Below, one piece after another: positions 1 through 11,574 of a DNA stretch of 64,000 bases. Position 1 is the first letter of the stretch, and every line of letters begins with the position of its first letter. The stretch covers positions 539,938,222 to 540,002,221 of the forward strand of contig CM077667.1 of the NCBI GenBank assembly GCA_039707655.1. The letters are read 5' to 3'. The translations under genes and the position numbers were made by a program. The stretch comes from Elymus sibiricus (lineage: Eukaryota > Streptophyta > Magnoliopsida > Poales > Poaceae). The notes beneath the pieces are model-generated. The model saw only the letters and a program-made list of their open reading frames with translations, was not told where the DNA came from and ran no database searches.

Positions 1-1
1 T

Positions 2-1347
2 CTGGTCAAGCCTGATGATGTCAAGCTTCTACCAACGAGAATGTACAATTTGCATACGTGGTACATGCAAGAAACAGCAAATACCAATCAAGAGTCCCTC
101 ATGGTGAACGTCAAGAGAAAGCATTACTTCCATAAAAAAGATTTGTGGATTCATTATTCAGAGTTGTTTCAGTTATTCCAACAAGACGCACTCGACAAAT
201 CTATCGTCAGTTGCTATTGTCTGTAAGTGATTTCTTTCTGTAATTTAAGTCTCTAGCTAGCTAGCTAGATGTACTCTCGTTCATTACCTGTAATTATCCT
301 CACTATATTCTTTTCTGTGGTATTATGCAGAATGAAGATGTATGAAATGAAAAAAGCTGGACGCTATGGCATTGGGTTCATTGACCCAAATACGGTTAAT
401 CAGGCGATATGGGAAGATCAATATTCGAGAAAAGACACAGAGAGATTCCTGCTAGAGTTTTTGAAGCAACTAAACACCCAACCAGAAATACTACTTCCTT
501 ACAACTTCGGGTGAGTGTTACTATATCTTGTACCACAAATTCTATTTTTTGCTTACTAGATGTTAATAAGTGTAGTTGATGAGTTATGCACATGCCCGCT
601 TATTTATAAAAAACGTGTGCGCATGCAGTTACCACTGGATCTTGTTAATCATTGAAGTTGACAAGGGAAAAGTTGAAGTACTGGACTCAATAAATAAGAA
701 TCCATCCGAATACGCAACCGTGAGGGGGATGGTCGACAGGTAATTTCAATCATTATCGCACTATGTTGGCCTCTTTACTTCATTTCCTGATATCAACTAG
801 TTAATAAGTCCTTTATTCATTTTCTTTGCCGGCGGGCAGGGCTTGGCAAAAGTTCATCAAAGAGGTCCCCGGCGAATGGAAACAACAGCTGAAATGGGTG
901 CGACCCAAGGTAATTAAGTAGTACTAGCTAGCTACGTCCGTGCATCTCTTTAATTCTAGTTTCAATACCATTATCATGCTTGATTAATTATTACCTGATT
1001 GAATTTTATTCTCGTAAAGTGCATGAAGCAGGAGCAGGGGAATGCTTTATGCGCATACTACGTTTGCGAGAACATTCACATGATCACGTCTGAAAGGAGC
1101 AGAGATGAAAGAAATCTTTGGGTACGTTTGGCAGAACACTATCCATAATTTTTTTATCATGATCTAGCTAATATATATACACACAACTAATATATTCATC
1201 TTGATCTCCTGATTATAGCTGATGGAGATGCGGGGCCAGCTCCTACCAACGGCTCGCGTACGAGCAATTCAAGAGGAAATAGCTGGATTTCTGCTCGACC
1301 AGGTCATAGATCCCAAAGGAGAATACCATTACAAGATCAAGCAGTAA
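2..1347 (+). CDS. Ulp1-like C48 cysteine protease of a CACTA element (5' partial)
   Basis: This is the 3' part of a spliced gene encoding a SUMO-protease-like (C48/Ulp1) domain, a known accessory domain of plant CACTA proteins. Exons read by eye are <2-222, 331-510, 629-739, 840-909, 1020-1121 and 1219-1347; all junctions are GT/AG and phases match, ending in TAA at 1345. Family landmarks are present in order: a YHWILLI motif with the catalytic His (exon 3), VEVLDS with the catalytic Asp, and QGNALCAYYVC with the oxyanion Gln and catalytic Cys (exon 5). The reading frame shows no stop or frameshift, unlike its homologue in the CACTA at 28641-40928. A role in deSUMOylation is inferred from the family only; the substrate is unknown. 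The N-terminal Ptta-type region would lie left of the window. Confidence 0.8.
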
Positions 1348-1639
1348 TGCCCTGCATATGTAATGATCCGCAAATTGTAGGAGAAATTGTATATATATAT
1401 GTATGTGAATGGTCGTCGTACGAGAAATTCGATGATATATATATATATATATATGATCGGTTCTACGAGAAATTCTATTTATATATATATGCACAACGTG
1501 TACAGTATGTAGTAGCGTAATATATGTTTGAAATGAAAAATAATTAAATGGAAAACACAAAATTAAAAGGAAAAATAAACCATAATTAATTCATAAACTC
1601 CTAAAGGATTAAAAGGAAAAATAAACCAAAATTAAAAGA

Positions 1640-1934
1640 ATTAAATACTTTTAGTCCCGGTTGGTGTTACCAACCGGGACTAAAGGTCCCCCAGCCCACG
1701 GCGCCGGAAGGTGCCACGTGGTGGGCCTTTAGTGTCGATTGGTGTTACCAACCGGGACTAAAGGTCCCCCAGCCCACGGCGCCGGCAGGTGCCACGTGGT
1801 GGGCCTTTAGTGCCGAGCCGTGTTGAACCGGGACTAAAGGGGGGGGGCTTTAGTCCCCACCCTTTAGTGCCGGTTGGAGAACCGGCATTAAAGGCCCTTA
1901 CGAACCGGCACTATAGGCCGATTCTGCACTAGTG
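1640..1934. repeat. CACTA subterminal inverted repeats
   Basis: Closely spaced copies of the motif TTTAGTCCCGGTTGG and its complement CCAACCGGGACTAAA form hairpin-capable pairs. A roughly 90-base unit with GGTGCCACGTGGTGGGCC is repeated twice. In CACTA elements such arrays are transposase binding sites. Confidence 0.85.
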
Positions 1935-1951
1935 TTAGCAGATTCCAAAAG

Positions 1952-3037
1952 ATGTTTCAAGAGGATTATAGAAGGGAAAAGGAGGATTCTAGAAGGGAAA
2001 AAGGAAACCCAGTGCTGGTTAAAGCAGATCTGCATCCAAGAGTGTCTCCAATGCATTATAATTATGGCCAAGGATTTAAAGGGGAGTTTTTGATGGGTCA
2101 GGGTTCATCAACAACTAATCTTACAATTAATGAGCAACATCTCATAACTAGAGGCAACTCTTTTCCAGCTTTGACTACAGGGAAGCAATGTCATCAGGAA
2201 AGAAGAGATGATTTCATCACAGAGGGCATTACAGAGGGGAAGCGGACTACCCCTGATGGCGCTAGCAAAATGCTGCAGCACCAAATTGATGTTGGTAACG
2301 GAAATACAGAGAATACAGGTGAAATACATGATTATGCCATGCAAACCGAGGCCACTAGAGGTGAAGAAATAGAGAAAGGGAAGGATGTAACGCACAGTGA
2401 GGGAGGACAAGAAGAAAGAGGCAATTGTGCAAGGTATCAAGGACCTGTTAGAGAAGCAGAAGTAGAACCTAGAGGAGGAGGAGGAAACGAAAGACAACAA
2501 CATGCAGGTCGACCTAGCGGGTGGGATGTTCCACCGCCCGGATTTGATGTTCTTGGTGCCAACCATCATGGGGCCACTATCTTTGGGGCAGGTTCTCTCA
2601 CTAACCGTCGTTCACATTCATCCAGGAAGATGGGTGTTGGACCATCTGCGTGCAGAAACAAACGTCAGACTATGGGACACATGGGTCGCCCCTATCCGTC
2701 TCCATGCAGGAAAGATGGTTTGGTGGTGGAACCCATTGATAGTGCTCCAACTGCATGCAGGCTTTCCTGTACTTCATCACCAGATTCCAGTGGAACTTCT
2801 TTCAGCTCTCATACGGAAGCTTTCTCACCTCCCCACACCGTTGGCTACCACTACACGGGTCTGGATGTTGCTTATAATACTTCCAGGGAGGGGACTCTAA
2901 ACTCTTTTCAAGGTGATAGTGAGCCGACCTCGGCTATACACGGGAATACTATGGCTGTGTCAGAATATGTACGTGATGAGGATATGGAGCTGGATATGGC
3001 AATGGTGCCAGCCCATAAGACACCACGGGCGCCATGA
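1952..3037 (+). CDS. LINE ORF1 protein, C-terminal part
   Basis: This open frame of about 361 codons precedes the LINE ORF2 and is probably the C-terminal part of the RNA-binding ORF1 protein; the N-terminus is cut off by the CACTA insertion, so the first Met is not the native start. The sequence is hydrophilic, rich in Glu, Arg and Gly, and no zinc knuckle is visible in the part that remains. Its TGA stop overlaps the ATG of ORF2 in an ATGA arrangement at 3034-3037, which suggests stop-restart translation of ORF2. The assignment rests on position, not on a recognised domain. Confidence 0.6.
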   Translation: MFQEDYRREKEDSRREKGNPVLVKADLHPRVSPMHYNYGQGFKGEFLMGQGSSTTNLTINEQHLITRGNSFPALTTGKQCHQERRDDFITEGITEGKRTTPDGASKMLQHQIDVGNGNTENTGEIHDYAMQTEATRGEEIEKGKDVTHSEGGQEERGNCARYQGPVREAEVEPRGGGGNERQQHAGRPSGWDVPPPGFDVLGANHHGATIFGAGSLTNRRSHSSRKMGVGPSACRNKRQTMGHMGRPYPSPCRKDGLVVEPIDSAPTACRLSCTSSPDSSGTSFSSHTEAFSPPHTVGYHYTGLDVAYNTSREGTLNSFQGDSEPTSAIHGNTMAVSEYVRDEDMELDMAMVPAHKTPRAP

Positions 3038-6000
3038 AGCTCATAGCATGGAACTGCCGAGGCAAAGGCAAGGGCCTAGGCAGTGAGAAGAGGACCTACC
3101 TTACCAATCTCATGCGTTCTACTAGTGCTCAGGTAACCTTTGTTTCTGAAATTAAATCATCTAAGACTAACAGAGCTGACCTTCTTAATCGTTTTGACAT
3201 TGTAGATAGTGTAGTTGTCCCATCAAGAGGCAAGTCAGGAGGTCTTTGGCTGATGTGGACGGACGAGGTCCAAGTTGATGTTCATTTTGCGGACTTCCAT
3301 GTGATCCTTGCCTCTGTAGTTAATCCAGCTTTTAGCATTTCTTTTGCTCTTGTTTGAATATATGGTGACCCGTATCATCGTCACACTAGTGATATCTGGG
3401 ATCGTATTGCCTCTTTTGTGTATGATAACCAAGGCAATCCTATCTTGTGTATGGGAGATCTAAATGATATACTTTATGATGATGATAAAAGTTCTCCCTT
3501 TATGAATCATTCTCGTTTGCATGCTTTTCGTTATATTGTGAAACATTGTGGTCTGGTTTACTTAGGATATAGTGGACTTGCTTATACTTGGACAAACAAA
3601 AGGTATGCTTCCAAACCAATCATGGCAAGGCTTGATAGATGTCTAGTTAATGCTGAATGGTGTGCCGTCTTTCCCAGTTCTAATGTTTATAATCTACCTA
3701 TTATTCTCAGTGATCATGCTCCTATTCTGCTTTCTACTGATGCTCAGATACACAAACCTAAACGGAATTTTAAATTTGAAAACTGGTGGCTTATGGAAAG
3801 TGATTTTCATGAACATGCTAGAAATACTTGGATTGCTTCCAGGAACAAAGCTTTCCACAATAGGACAACTAACCTTGCAGGAGCTTTAAAGAGTGTGGTG
3901 TAGAAAGAAGAAGCCAATTCAGCAGGAGCTTGATACTTTAGGTGAGCAAATAAAAAATATACAAATGAAACCTCCTCGGGTACAAAATCACTCTCTAGAG
4001 ACCTCTCTGATTTTTAAGTATGAGCAAAACATGACCAAGTTAACAGAGTATTATAGGCAAAGAGCTAAAAAGCATTGGGCTATCAATGGTGATAGAAACA
4101 CTAATTGTTTTCATCATGCTGTGCTTAAAAGAAGGAGGAAAAACAGAATTGTCTCTATTAAGGACGACAGTAACAATCTTGAAGTTGATCCTCATTCTAT
4201 TGCCAAGATTTTCATTAATTATTTTCAAAATCTTTTTCCGTCCTCTAAAGTGAATCATGGCAGGCCTTACATGCACACAACCTACCAGGAAGGAGAAGAG
4301 GATTTTACTTATAGCATCCCAGATAAAAAGGAGATCTTTGATACATTGAAAGCCATGAAAAGGAATGCTTCACCCGGACCGGATGGATTTAATGTGGAGT
4401 TTTATTTAGCTGCATGGGATTGGATAGGTGATGACATAACCAAGGTAGTCAGAGATTTCTATGTACAAGGTATTATTCCTAATCACTTGAATGATACTCA
4501 CATTGCTTTGATTCCTAAGAAAATTGCTCCCCTGGTTCCTCAAGACTTTAGGCCCATAAGCCTTTGCAATGTGATTTACAAAGTTATCACTAAAACTCTA
4601 GCTAATAGGCTTAAATCGCACCTGCCTAACTATATTCATCACTCTCAACAAGCTTTTATACCTGGAAGATGGATTACCAATAACATCATCATCGCTCAGG
4701 AAATTACCCATTCCTTTAATCTCAAATCTTGGAATAGTCCTGCTTTTATGGTTAAAATAGATCTTGCTAAGGCTTTTGATAGTATTGAATGGGATTTCAT
4801 TGTTAAAGCTCTTGCCCGTAAAGGACTGCATGGTCATTTCATAAATTTAATTTATGCTTGCATGGCTATCCCAACTTGCTCAGTTATCATTAATGGTCAA
4901 TCTTATGGCCGCTTTCAAAGCAGTAGGGGTATAAGGCAGGGCTTCCCTTTGTCCCCTTATTTGTTCGTTTTGGCCATTAATGAGTTATCAATCTCTTTAC
5001 AGGAAGCCATGCTCGCTGAACACTTATCAGGGATTATTTTAGGACCAGGTTGTCCTCCTATTCACTCATTAATGTTTGCTGATGATTTACTGATTTGTGG
5101 ACAGGCCACAGTTGAAGAAGCTACTCATATGCTCCAAATTCTTCAAAGATTTTGCAATCTTTCAGGTCAAATGCCAAACTGGAGCAAGTCCACTATTATT
5201 TTCAGCAGGAATGTTGATGCCATCAATAAGGAGGGTATTAAAAGAATCTTTCCGGTGCAGGATATTAGTGATAATTCTATCTATTTAGGACACCCTTTGA
5301 TCCTCCCTGACAAAGATAGATCCAGTGCTTACGATTTTGTTGCCGACAAATTTAAAGTTAAATTGACTGGCTATAAGGCTAATAAACTTTCACATGCAGC
5401 TAGATTAACTCTGATCAACTCAGTTTTTGCTTCCATCCCTGTCTACTATATGTCAAATATTCTTTTCTCTAGGAAACTAATTGCCAAACTTACTTATATC
5501 ATTAGAATTTTTTGGTGGACAGGAATAAAAGAAGACCTATCCAAGAAAGCTCTTTGCCTTAGGGCATGGAAGGACATTTGCATCCCAAAATCTGAAGGGG
5601 GGCTAGGAATCAAGAACATCCAAGCAGTTAATAGAGGCCTAATCTTGTCAGCGGCTTGGAGAATTGCAGAGGAACCACAAAGTTTTTTGTCACAGGTACT
5701 TAAATCTAAATACTTTCCTGACACGTCTATATGGAGAGCACAATCCAACATCCCAAAGTCAGGATTTTGGGCTTCAGTTCTTAAGGTAAGACATATTCTT
5801 ATAAATAACACTGTTTGTCAGATTCTTGATGGAAATTCATCTATTTGGAGCACCCCTTGGTTTCCTCATTGGCAAGCAATTTCTGATCACTTGAAAATCC
5901 AGTCAGGACATTATATATACCCTGCTCAAGTAAAAGACTTATGGATCCAAAACCAAAAGGGTTGGGATGTCAATCTTATACATAATTTGTTTGAGCAGGA

Positions 6001-7750
6001 AATAGCGAATAGTATTGTGCAGGTACCAATTATCCAACAAGATGGACCAGATATTCTTTGCTGGAGACTACATCCTTCAGGAAAATGCACATCCAAATCT
6101 GCTTACAGGGCATGTTTGCAAGAATTGCAACAACAAAGATCAAGTATGCCCACACAAGTTACTCAGGAAATTAAGCAGGTACTAAAACAGGTATGGAAAG
6201 ATAAGATCATGGTGCCTATAATACAGACATTTGCTTGGAGGCTCATAAGGAAAGCTTTGCCAACAGGTAAGAGAGCAGGTAAATACTCTATTCATATCCA
6301 AAAAACCTGCATTAGGTGTGGTCAAGAAGAGGATGAGATGCATCTCTTCTTTACTTGTCCTTTTGCAAAAGCTGCTTGGATTGCACACCCTTGGTTTATT
6401 AAATCTGAATTATTTTTCAATAACCATGGCAACATTGTAGCAATCATCCAAACCCTTCATAATTCAGGTCATCCTAATGCTTCTCTCATAAATATTATGA
6501 CTTTTCTATGGTGTTTATGGAAAGCTAGGAATGATACACTTTTTGGCAGGAAGGAAACAAAACCAACACAGGTGTACCAAGCAATGCAGGCCATCTTAAA
6601 GAACCAGGAGCTAGCTTTTTGGATTGATCCTATATAACAATGCAATGATCAGAATCCACAAACAAATGCATTTCTGAATTCTCGGAAGAGCGTCAATGCA
6701 GATCCTGTACAGGATATAAGTACAAGATGCAAGATATATACAGATGCGGCTTGGAAAACAGGGAATCAAAACTCTGTAGGAATAGGTGTATCCATATATT
6801 TTGAAGATGAGCAGCGGCAAATTGATGTGTGTGCTCTTTCTATTGGAAAAGAGCTCTTTTACGGTACCCGCTAATGGATACTGACCGTCTATTCCTGAAG
6901 ATCGAACGGTCCAACGCGATGTATACTGCTGGACTTGATTAGCAGTTCAACGAGCCCCTGCTCGGTTCAGTGCGAGCAGTATACATGATCTGAGGGCAGT
7001 TCATGGGCTTCCTGCTTGGTCCTACTTGCGGTATTCCCTTCCACTCTGTAGACCGACGCCTCAACACCGACGCCGACGCCGCCGCGCGCCCGCATCATCT
7101 TCCTCCGCCAGCCGCATCCCCTTCCTCAGCGAGCCGTCCCTTCCTCCGCCAGCCGCATCCCCTCCCGTCCCTTCCTCGGCAAGCCGCACCCCCTTCCTCG
7201 CTCGCGCTCGTGGACCAGGCGCTTGGCATTATGGTGCAGGTCTCGACGCTTGAGGGCTCTCCTATCTACACCGTTCCTCCACCACACTGTTCCCATGGCC
7301 AAGAGCACTGAAATTAAGCTGACCGTGGCCTAGATCACTGCTCGCGGTGGTGGCGGCGAAACCACCTGGTGTCGAGGGGGCTATGCAGAAGTACATCATC
7401 GTCACCGGCATGACGAAGTCGCCGCCCCTCGAGCTCTACTACTTCTGAGTCATCAATGGACATTAATGGCAGGTCGCGGACGTCCGAGTGAGGGTGATTA
7501 GTGCGGCGATGACAGGATTAGAGAGCCAACGCTGAAATGTCTCGCCCTCAAGGCCTTGAGAAATCAACGGTTAGATGGAATCTATACTGCTGCTTCTTGC
7601 TAGCAGTATAGGGTACCGTAAAAAACCTCATTGGAAAACATGTTCAATCCCCGCTCCAGGCTGAGGCGATAGCACTTCAGGTAGCAGCTCAGATGGCAAC
7701 ATCTTTGGATGTAACAGAGGCGCCTGTAGCGCCATCACCTTGTTCAAAAA
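3034..7750 (+). pseudogene. LINE ORF2 (endonuclease, reverse transcriptase, RNase H), disrupted
   Basis: ORF2 starts at the ATG overlapping the ORF1 stop. The endonuclease is recognised by AWNCRG near the start, GDLND and SDHAP. Reverse transcriptase motifs follow: GPDGF, LIPKK, RPISLCN, QQAFIPGR, KAFDSIEW, GIRQGFPLSP and the catalytic FADD at about 5080. A zf-RVT motif CIRCGQEEDEMHLFFTCPF follows near 6310. RNase H begins with YTDAAW near 6738 and resumes with AEAIAL at about 7661. Damage: in-frame TGA at 3355, a frameshift near 3885-3900, in-frame TAA at 6635 just before RNase H, and the 761-bp insertion. Exact removal of that insertion restores the frame. The product would copy the LINE RNA at the nicked target; this copy cannot do so. 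Confidence 0.88.
6860..7620. mobile_element. 761-bp non-autonomous TIR element with GC-rich cargo
   Basis: The ends form perfect inverted repeats TACGGTACCC/GGGTACCGTA, extendable to TTTTACGGTACCC. Cutting out 6860-7620 joins the LINE RNase H frame exactly. Both subterminal zones carry copies of AGCAGTATA and its complement. The inside (7050-7440) is GC-rich and unlike the AT-rich LINE around it; it could be captured gene sequence, but the frames are open by composition and no domain is recognisable. I find no clean target duplication, so the superfamily stays open. Confidence 0.7.
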
Positions 7751-7762
7751 AAAGAAAAAAAA

Positions 7763-8815
7763 CATAAAGTCAAACACTGCATGTGCCACGCTGCTGGATT
7801 CAGAGTTCAGACACACATGCTCTTCTGCCTTGCCACTACAACATTCTACATACACACCTTGATCCAAGTGAGTTTGAATTCTACGCTAGCTACTCCGTAA
7901 TATGGGGAAAAGATTAAAAAAATGGAAGTCGGTGCAAGAGCGCGTGCCGTAGCAAGACATTCGTTGAGTCACTCAGGCAGCCCGTCCGTCGTCAGTAGTT
8001 TCCGGTTGGTCGACGCGCCGGCTGCTAACGTGGACGTGGTTGGTCGGAGACTTCTTGCTGGTGGTGCTTGGTTTCCTCCCGGCCGGGATGCAGCGGGCGC
8101 GGACGCCGTCCACCTCCTCCGCCGCCAGCTCCAGTTTACAGCCAGCACTTGTGGTGGTAGTACGAGCAGTGTTCATTGCGGATTCTCTGCCCCTGCACGC
8201 ACAATTCAATTGAATCATCAGCTAGTCAGAACTCACAACTCAGAAAGAAAGAAAGAAAGGAGCATAGGTATCTAGTCAGATTTGGTGGCGCGCGTGTGGA
8301 TGGATCACTCGACTCACTCACGGACTGTGCATCGTGGTCCTCCTGCCTCTGCCCTGCATCCCAAAGGAATTGGAATTGCGCCCCAGCCAGAGCAGAGCAT
8401 GGCATACACATGGTTTGGCTATCTTATCTATCTTCAGATAGATGCAAGAAAGGAATCACTGGGTTCGATCGAGTAGCTACCAGCAATGGTAGATTCACAG
8501 ATTGGCAGCGGCAAAATGGTGCTAAGTACTCCAAAAGTAGCTTTTCAGTGCGAGGTTAGATCACATTTTTTCTGCATTGTGTACGTTAAGATAGAGATAG
8601 ATGCATCCGGCATCTAGCTAGCGGCAATGACAGATTGACAGAGACAATATGGCGCTAAGTATTAGTATTTGGGGGTTTGGATTCACAAAAAGTAGCTTTC
8701 CAGTGTGAGGCTGGAGCACAGCTTTTCTGCATTGTCCCCCCTTTAATATGCACAATTAAGCTCACTGATGATCGTAACACGATAAGATAAATCTCTGTCA
8801 AACAAGATTAAATTT
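7763..8815. other. 3' flank of the SOSEKI gene with an imperfect duplication
   Basis: No gene is supported here. Two imperfect direct copies of about 100 bases lie at roughly 8490-8580 and 8630-8745; both contain GATTGGCAG/GATTGACAG, a GCTAAGTA segment, AAGTAGCTTT(C/T)CAGTG and TTTTCTGCATTGT. They probably lie in the 3' UTR or just beyond it. Open frames between 7922 and 8560 have no recognisable domain and are judged chance. Confidence 0.5.
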
Positions 8816-10080
8816 CTACCTGTCTGCATTGTACGATGACGACCGCTTAAGCGCGCCCAGCTCGCCACCGTGGCCGGCGCGGTCGCCGCTCGCCGACTTC
8901 TTGGTCTCCACCAGGCTGCCGCTGAAGTACTCCCGCTCCATACTTGCGCCGACGCCGATGCTCCCCGAGAACCCGTCCGCCGCCGTGCTGCTGCTCAGGT
9001 CCGACCGCCCGCGCGGCAGCCTACGCTCCGCCGTGTACCTCGTCCCGCTCACGCCGCCCGGGCCGGCGTCCCGTTTGGCGGGCGCGGGGATGGAGCCGCA
9101 GGAGATGAGCTGCATGAGCACCGCCGACGCGCGCATCCGCCCGCCCGCGATCACGCCCTGCTGCCCCAGGCCCGCGTCCTCCTCCTCCCGGCGAGCGGCG
9201 ACGGCGTTCGATGCGGCGGCCACGCGGGCGTCGTTCTTGATGAGCGTCTCCAGCGTGTCGGGGCTGCTGGACGACGGCGGCGGCGAGATCTCGTCCGCGC
9301 CGAGCTCCGTCGTCGGCTCTTGCGGCGGCGACGGCTCGGGGCCCCGGCGCCGGCCGCGCCTCTCGTCGGTCTGCGTGGCCGCGTCCGCCCCGGCGCCGCC
9401 CCGCGCGGCGGCCACCCGGTACTCGCCGAGGTCGAAGGAGCTCCAGTTCTTACGCCGGCCGTGGGCCCTGCTGATGGCCGCTGCCGGCATCTTCTTGTTA
9501 TTCTCGCTCCCGGCCTGGCAGCTGGAGGTGGAGGAGGAGGAGGAGGAGCCGGCGGAGGCGTCGCGCGGGTAGGGCGGCGCGGGGAGGAGGCGGAGCAGCT
9601 CGGAGCCCTTGAGCACGTACTCGGCGCCGCTGGCGGGGTGCACGGGGTCGTCGGCGGTGAGGTCGTGCCAGACGTAGCCGGTCTTGTAGCTCCTCTTGGA
9701 GGACCAGGAGTAGGCGTCCGCCATGCCGGCGCCCCGGAGCACGGTCAGCCGGTCCAGCACATCTAAGCAAGCATTCGAGCATGGAGAATGTCAGTCCTCC
9801 TCTCTCTGTGACACGGACAGAGTGAGAGTGAATCGAGACAGAGGAGAGTGTGTACTACTGTACCTCGGAGGCAGAGGCCGTGGTGTGGGTTGGAGACGGG
9901 GACCTCCATGAAGTGGGGGTGGTCGAGCTGGCCGTTGCGCGAGAGGTAGTAGACGACGGGCACCTTGGTGGGCGGCGCGGCGTGAGCGTGGCGCCTGGCG
10001 GCTGGGGTGGTCTTGGGCGGCGGCTCGGTCCACACGACGGTGCGCTCGGGGCTCGCCCACCGCCCACGGGAGCTCGCCAT
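8816..10080 (-). CDS. SOK: SOSEKI family polarity protein (DUF966, DIX-like domain)
   Basis: This is a two-exon gene: exon 1 is 10080-9864, intron 9863-9763 (GT...AG, 101 bp), exon 2 is 9762-8816 with TAG at the end, 387 residues in all. Residues about 39-130 match the SOSEKI DIX-like domain: VPVVYYLSRNGQLDHPHFMEV, then DVLDRLTVLRG, YSWSSKRSYKTGYVWHDL and the YVLKGSEL end. A second conserved block, SAVLMQLISCGSI, has Cys294. The linker is Ser/Pro/Ala-rich and likely disordered. SOSEKI proteins polymerise through the DIX-like domain and localise to polar cell corners at the plasma membrane; rice DUF966 members are linked to stress and hormone responses. Very high GC is normal for a grass gene. 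The start is supported by the TATA box about 145 bp upstream. No disruption is visible, so this is probably functional. The exact member cannot be named. Confidence 0.93.
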
Positions 10081-10223
10081 TCTTCCCTTGTGGACCTCCG
10101 GAGCAGCAGGGAGTGGAAGGAGTGACGAGTGCTACTGGTGGAGCGGTGAGGTGAGATGGCGTGCCGTGTATGGGAAGGGGAGGAGAATGTGTACGTCAGA
10201 GCTGTGGTAACATGTGCCCTCCA

Positions 10224-10231
10224 TTTTTATA
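10224..10231 (-). promoter_or_regulatory. TATA box of the SOSEKI gene
   Basis: TATAAAAA on the minus strand lies about 145 bp before the ATG at 10080, a fitting distance for a promoter with a 5' UTR of about 110 bases. Confidence 0.65.
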
Positions 10232-10547
10232 GGGGGGTGAGGTAGGTAGCTGGTGACGCCGTGTGGGCAATGGCGACGGCAATGCGTGGGTTGGGTTCAA
10301 ACTGGAGTGAGGAACGGGGAAGGTAGAGCTCGTGACTGACTCACTGACTGATGACTGATAGTAGTAGTGCATGCATGGGGATGGGGGTGGAAGTGGAAAT
10401 TCAGGTGTGAGGGTGGCGACAGGGGGACGGGGACAAACCCGGTGAGGTCACGCGAATCACAGTCGGCCACGCCCCGTTCCGAATGACCATCGTGCCCATA
10501 GCCATACCTCTGACCTCTCTAGGGTGACTGTGTGAGGGTGCGTGCCC

Positions 10548-10571
10548 CTCTCTCTCTCTCTCTCTCTCTCT
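10548..10571. repeat. CT/GA microsatellite in the SOSEKI promoter
   Basis: Twelve CT units lie about 470 bp upstream of the SOSEKI start codon. On the gene's strand this is a GA run, a class of sequence bound by BBR/BPC GAGA-binding factors in plants. Regulation is inference. Confidence 0.8.
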
Positions 10572-11405
10572 GAGCGGCGGCCTTCAATTCAGGGAGTACT
10601 GTTTGTTTGTACAATCACGTCGGTCACGTGCTTGCTTGCCTTGCCTTGCCCGGCAAAACAATGGAGTAGTAGTACGGAGTATTACTTTCGAGTTGACCAC
10701 TAGCTAGGACTCCGACCACCTCCCGTCCGGTCTCCTCATGCTTTCAGGTACACTTGTTCACGCTCGAACCCAAAGCCCGACATTCAGGCCGGGTTCAGGC
10801 TCCATTTTCTGGCCCAAAACCCGACCTGAAAGCTTAAAAAGCGTGTATAAATATTTTTATTTAAAATATAGGTATAATAAATTAATAAAATATCCCGAAT
10901 AAGATTAATTTGATTAAAAAGGCTACTGTTCAGGTGCTTCGGGCCGGGCCGGGACGGGCTCAGACTTGGGATTTTTTTTTCGGACTTTGCAAAGCCCGGC
11001 CCGAACCCGACCCGACCCGACCAATGATCAGGCCTACTTTCACGTAGCTAGGTGAAAACGTGCATCCAAGTGAGCACGCAACGTACGGGTATGGGTCAAC
11101 TCCGTGCCCCGGTGCACCATGTTTTTAAAATTATAAAAGGGAATGGCTACATGCAAGTTGCCTGACTTTCGTATATGGGCCAGTCGACCATTTCAGACCG
11201 TTGGATGAAGATCCTACGGTGTCTAACCTTTCTTCTTCCTCAGCGGAACGCCGCACGGGCCGCGGCCCCTCGCCGCCCGCTCTCCACTAAACCGGCCCCT
11301 ATCGCCGGTTTTCCGCCGTCCCCGTCCGGCGAAGCCGCACCAACGCCCCACATCCTAAACCCTAACATAGATTATGGGGTAGCCCTCCGACGAGCCCCTT
11401 CCTTC
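10572..11405. other. Intergenic, with a GC-rich inverted repeat
   Basis: No gene is supported. At about 10775-11030 a segment begins with GCCCGACATTCAGGCCGGG and ends with AAGCCCGGCCCGAACCCGAC around an AT-rich middle, which looks like a small unclassified repeat or MITE. From 11190 to 11405 GC-rich, possibly transcript-derived sequence continues on the far side of the hAT-like element at 15063. Confidence 0.4.
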
Positions 11406-11574
11406 CAGGATATTTTGAGGGCCCGGGGCGAAACTAAAACTCGGGGCCCTTATTTTGTTGGGCCTCAAAATAATAAATTTTTTCTTTGTACGGACTTTTT
11501 CCTTAGCAAATTATTATCATCATTTTCAAAATAATACGGAAATGTCAATTGAGGTTTCAGTAGCAGAACGCGTT

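Larger units (their letters stand above)
1..1934 (+). mobile_element. CACTA (En/Spm) transposon, right part only
   Basis: The element enters from the left edge of the window and ends at 1934 with the CACTA-type terminus CACTAGTG read inward from the right, followed by TTA, half of a presumed 3-bp target duplication. The last 300 bases carry the inverted 'TTTAGTCCCGGTTGG' subterminal repeats typical of grass CACTA elements. It contains the 3' exons of a Ulp1-like protease gene. The element sits in a LINE, whose ORF1 starts abruptly just after 1934, so it inserted after the LINE. The left end and any transposase lie outside the window. Confidence 0.85.
1935..7762 (+). mobile_element. L1-type LINE retrotransposon, 5' side truncated by CACTA
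   Basis: The element has ORF1 and ORF2 in the order usual for plant L1 LINEs and ends in an A-rich tail (7746-7762). The 5' UTR and start of ORF1 are missing at the junction with the CACTA terminus at 1934. ORF2 carries endonuclease, reverse transcriptase, a zinc-binding C-terminal domain and RNase H, the last one split by a 761-bp TIR element (6860-7620). The target duplication cannot be checked because the left end is outside the window. Confidence 0.85.

Noticed and set aside
7003..7311. Ala/Pro/Arg-rich frames of 75-102 codons in the 761-bp element
   Set aside because: Open in several frames by GC-rich composition; no conserved motif.
8455..8475. GGGTTCGATCG as a tRNA T-loop
   Set aside because: No acceptor stem or anticodon arm can be built around it.
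8829..9766. Long plus-strand open frames of 247 and 298 codons opposite the SOSEKI gene
   Set aside because: They are antisense shadows caused by very high GC in the real exon; Arg/Ala/Gly-rich content and no domain.
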